This document shows, piece by piece, positions 63,516-64,000 of a stretch of 64,000 nucleotides of DNA. Made by a program: the position numbers and the translations under genes. The notes beneath the pieces were generated by a model that had not been told where the DNA came from, searched no databases, and was given only the letters and a program-made list of their open reading frames with translations. The stretch is from Flavobacterium phragmitis (GTDB lineage: Bacteria; Bacteroidota; Bacteroidia; Flavobacteriales; Flavobacteriaceae). The stretch is from the NCBI RefSeq assembly GCF_900112575.1, contig NZ_FOMH01000018.1, positions 46,157 to 110,156 on the forward strand. Direction: 5' to 3'. Positions within the stretch are counted from its first letter, which is position 1, and the number at the start of each line of letters is the position of its first letter.

Positions 63516-63596
63516 GGAGCAGTTTCCCGCTATCCGCTGCAATCTTTTTGTGGCGAACCCCGCCACAAAAAGGATTTCCGCTCCTATCGGGGCTAT
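63516..63596 (-). ncRNA. Flavo-1-like structured RNA element
   Basis: Read on the minus strand, the element begins TAGCCCCGATAGGAGCGGAA, contains a perfect 12-bp hairpin (CTTTTTGTGGCG / CGCCACAAAAAG in plus-strand terms at 63544-63572) and ends GATTGCAGCGGATAGCGGGA. This layout resembles the Flavo-1 motif known from Flavobacteria, whose function is unknown. The assignment is from memory of the consensus and was not checked by a covariance search. Confidence 0.5.
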
Positions 63597-63835
63597 GGCC
63601 TCGGTTTTCAGAAGAAATAAAAGGAAAAACTTGGAGACTCAGCGACTTTGCGAGATTGAAAAGAGCATAAAAGAAGACTTCGTGTCTTGGTGTCTTCGTG
63701 GCAGAACACCCCAAAAAAGGAACAAAGTGAAGAAAAAACCCACAAGGAAGGAAAAAACTTCAAGATGTAAACGATCCGTTGTCAGCGTGTTAAGAAAAAG
63801 GATAAAAAAAAGATAAAAATAGTTGACAAAAAAGC

Positions 63836-63865
63836 TTGCTAAAGCGGAAAAAGGTTCTACTTTTG
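63836..63865 (+). promoter_or_regulatory. Stable-RNA-type promoter P1
   Basis: TTG at 63836 lies 19 bp before the -7 box TACTTTTG at 63858-63865, followed by GCACCCGCAA at the predicted start. A further TTGACA sits at 63823. The repeat with P2 and the strong consensus point to high expression. Confidence 0.65.
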
Positions 63866-63957
63866 CACCCGCAACAGCGAAAACGTTCACAGCAATACTG
63901 ACAGAGGCCAATCAAAAAGAGAAAAGAGATTTTCGGAAAAAAAAGATTGAAAAAGCC

Positions 63958-63988
63958 TTGCAGGATTGGGAAAAGCGTTTTACATTTG
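63958..63988 (+). promoter_or_regulatory. Stable-RNA-type promoter P2
   Basis: TTG at 63958 lies 20 bp before the -7 box TACATTTG at 63981-63988, followed by GCACCCCGCAA. P1 and P2 share TTTGCACCC at the start site. Tandem promoters of this form usually precede rRNA or tRNA genes, and the transcript leaves the window at 64000. Confidence 0.65.
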
Positions 63989-64000
63989 CACCCCGCAAAC

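Noticed and set aside
63505..63911. Open frames on both strands in the last intergenic region
   Set aside because: They cover hairpins and promoter sequence, have no recognisable protein features, and contradict one another in frame and strand.
1..64000. Prophage, plasmid, CRISPR array, tRNA gene or insertion sequence
   Set aside because: I saw no integrase, transposase, phage structural gene, repeat-spacer array or tRNA cloverleaf; only short non-coding repeats are present.

Overview
This window is chromosomal DNA from a member of the Bacteroidota, very probably a Flavobacterium. The evidence is the low-GC sequence, gldF/gldG gliding genes, a giant SprB-repeat adhesin with a type 9 secretion (T9SS) C-terminal tail, weak ribosome binding sites, and many copies of the Bacteroidota promoter -7 motif TAnnTTTG. 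Nothing looks like a prophage, plasmid or genomic island. Most of the window is housekeeping and environmental-response genes, with short repeat elements between them.

Layout. 1-4121 (minus strand): nadA-nadB-ric-nrdD, an apparent operon joining NAD synthesis, Fe-S repair and anaerobic ribonucleotide reduction. It has a good FNR-type box at about -41 of a predicted promoter. 4432-13287 (minus): a LytTR two-component pair next to a 1654-residue adhesin and an OmpA-family protein. Identical 9-bp direct repeats lie in front of both the kinase gene and the adhesin gene, suggesting one circuit. 13723-17232: an MscS-type channel, an HxlR regulator and small membrane proteins. 17445-21728 (minus): a stressosome-like module (RsbR, RsbS, RsbT, an RsbT/phosphatase fusion and a PAS histidine kinase). 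21850-24585: a second LytTR system. 24858-26839: four unrecognised envelope genes in an operon.

27023-32990: heavy-metal efflux system 1, with a small secreted protein, a CzcA pump fused to a TolC-like domain, and an adaptor lipoprotein. 33223-39131 (minus): the DNA repair cassette of exonuclease, ATP-dependent ligase, Lhr-like helicase and metallophosphoesterase. 39169-46502: small membrane and soluble proteins, an FrnE-like DsbA protein, dnaN, gldF/gldG, a monooxygenase-like protein and an S-adenosylmethionine hydrolase-family protein. 46770-51747 (mostly plus): phoH, a haem-binding-domain protein, a HAD phosphatase, purC and a GH26 mannanase. 51926-53662: two paralogous secreted ankyrin proteins flanking an SRPBCC protein. 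53821-61390 (minus): heavy-metal efflux system 2 (czcC-B-A type) with its own OmpR-family two-component system and a four-fold operator-like repeat. 61456-63308: an M42 aminopeptidase and a DUF4294 protein. 63309-64000: repeats, a Flavo-1-like structured element, and two strong tandem promoters of the stable-RNA type pointing out of the window, most likely into an rRNA operon.

The main observations are regulatory: the duplicated LytTR-type box tying a sensor to an adhesin, the FNR-type box on the nad/ric/nrdD operon, and the 11/12/11-bp repeat array in front of the czc genes. None of these sites was tested here. They rest on reading the sequence and on known binding geometries of the protein families.
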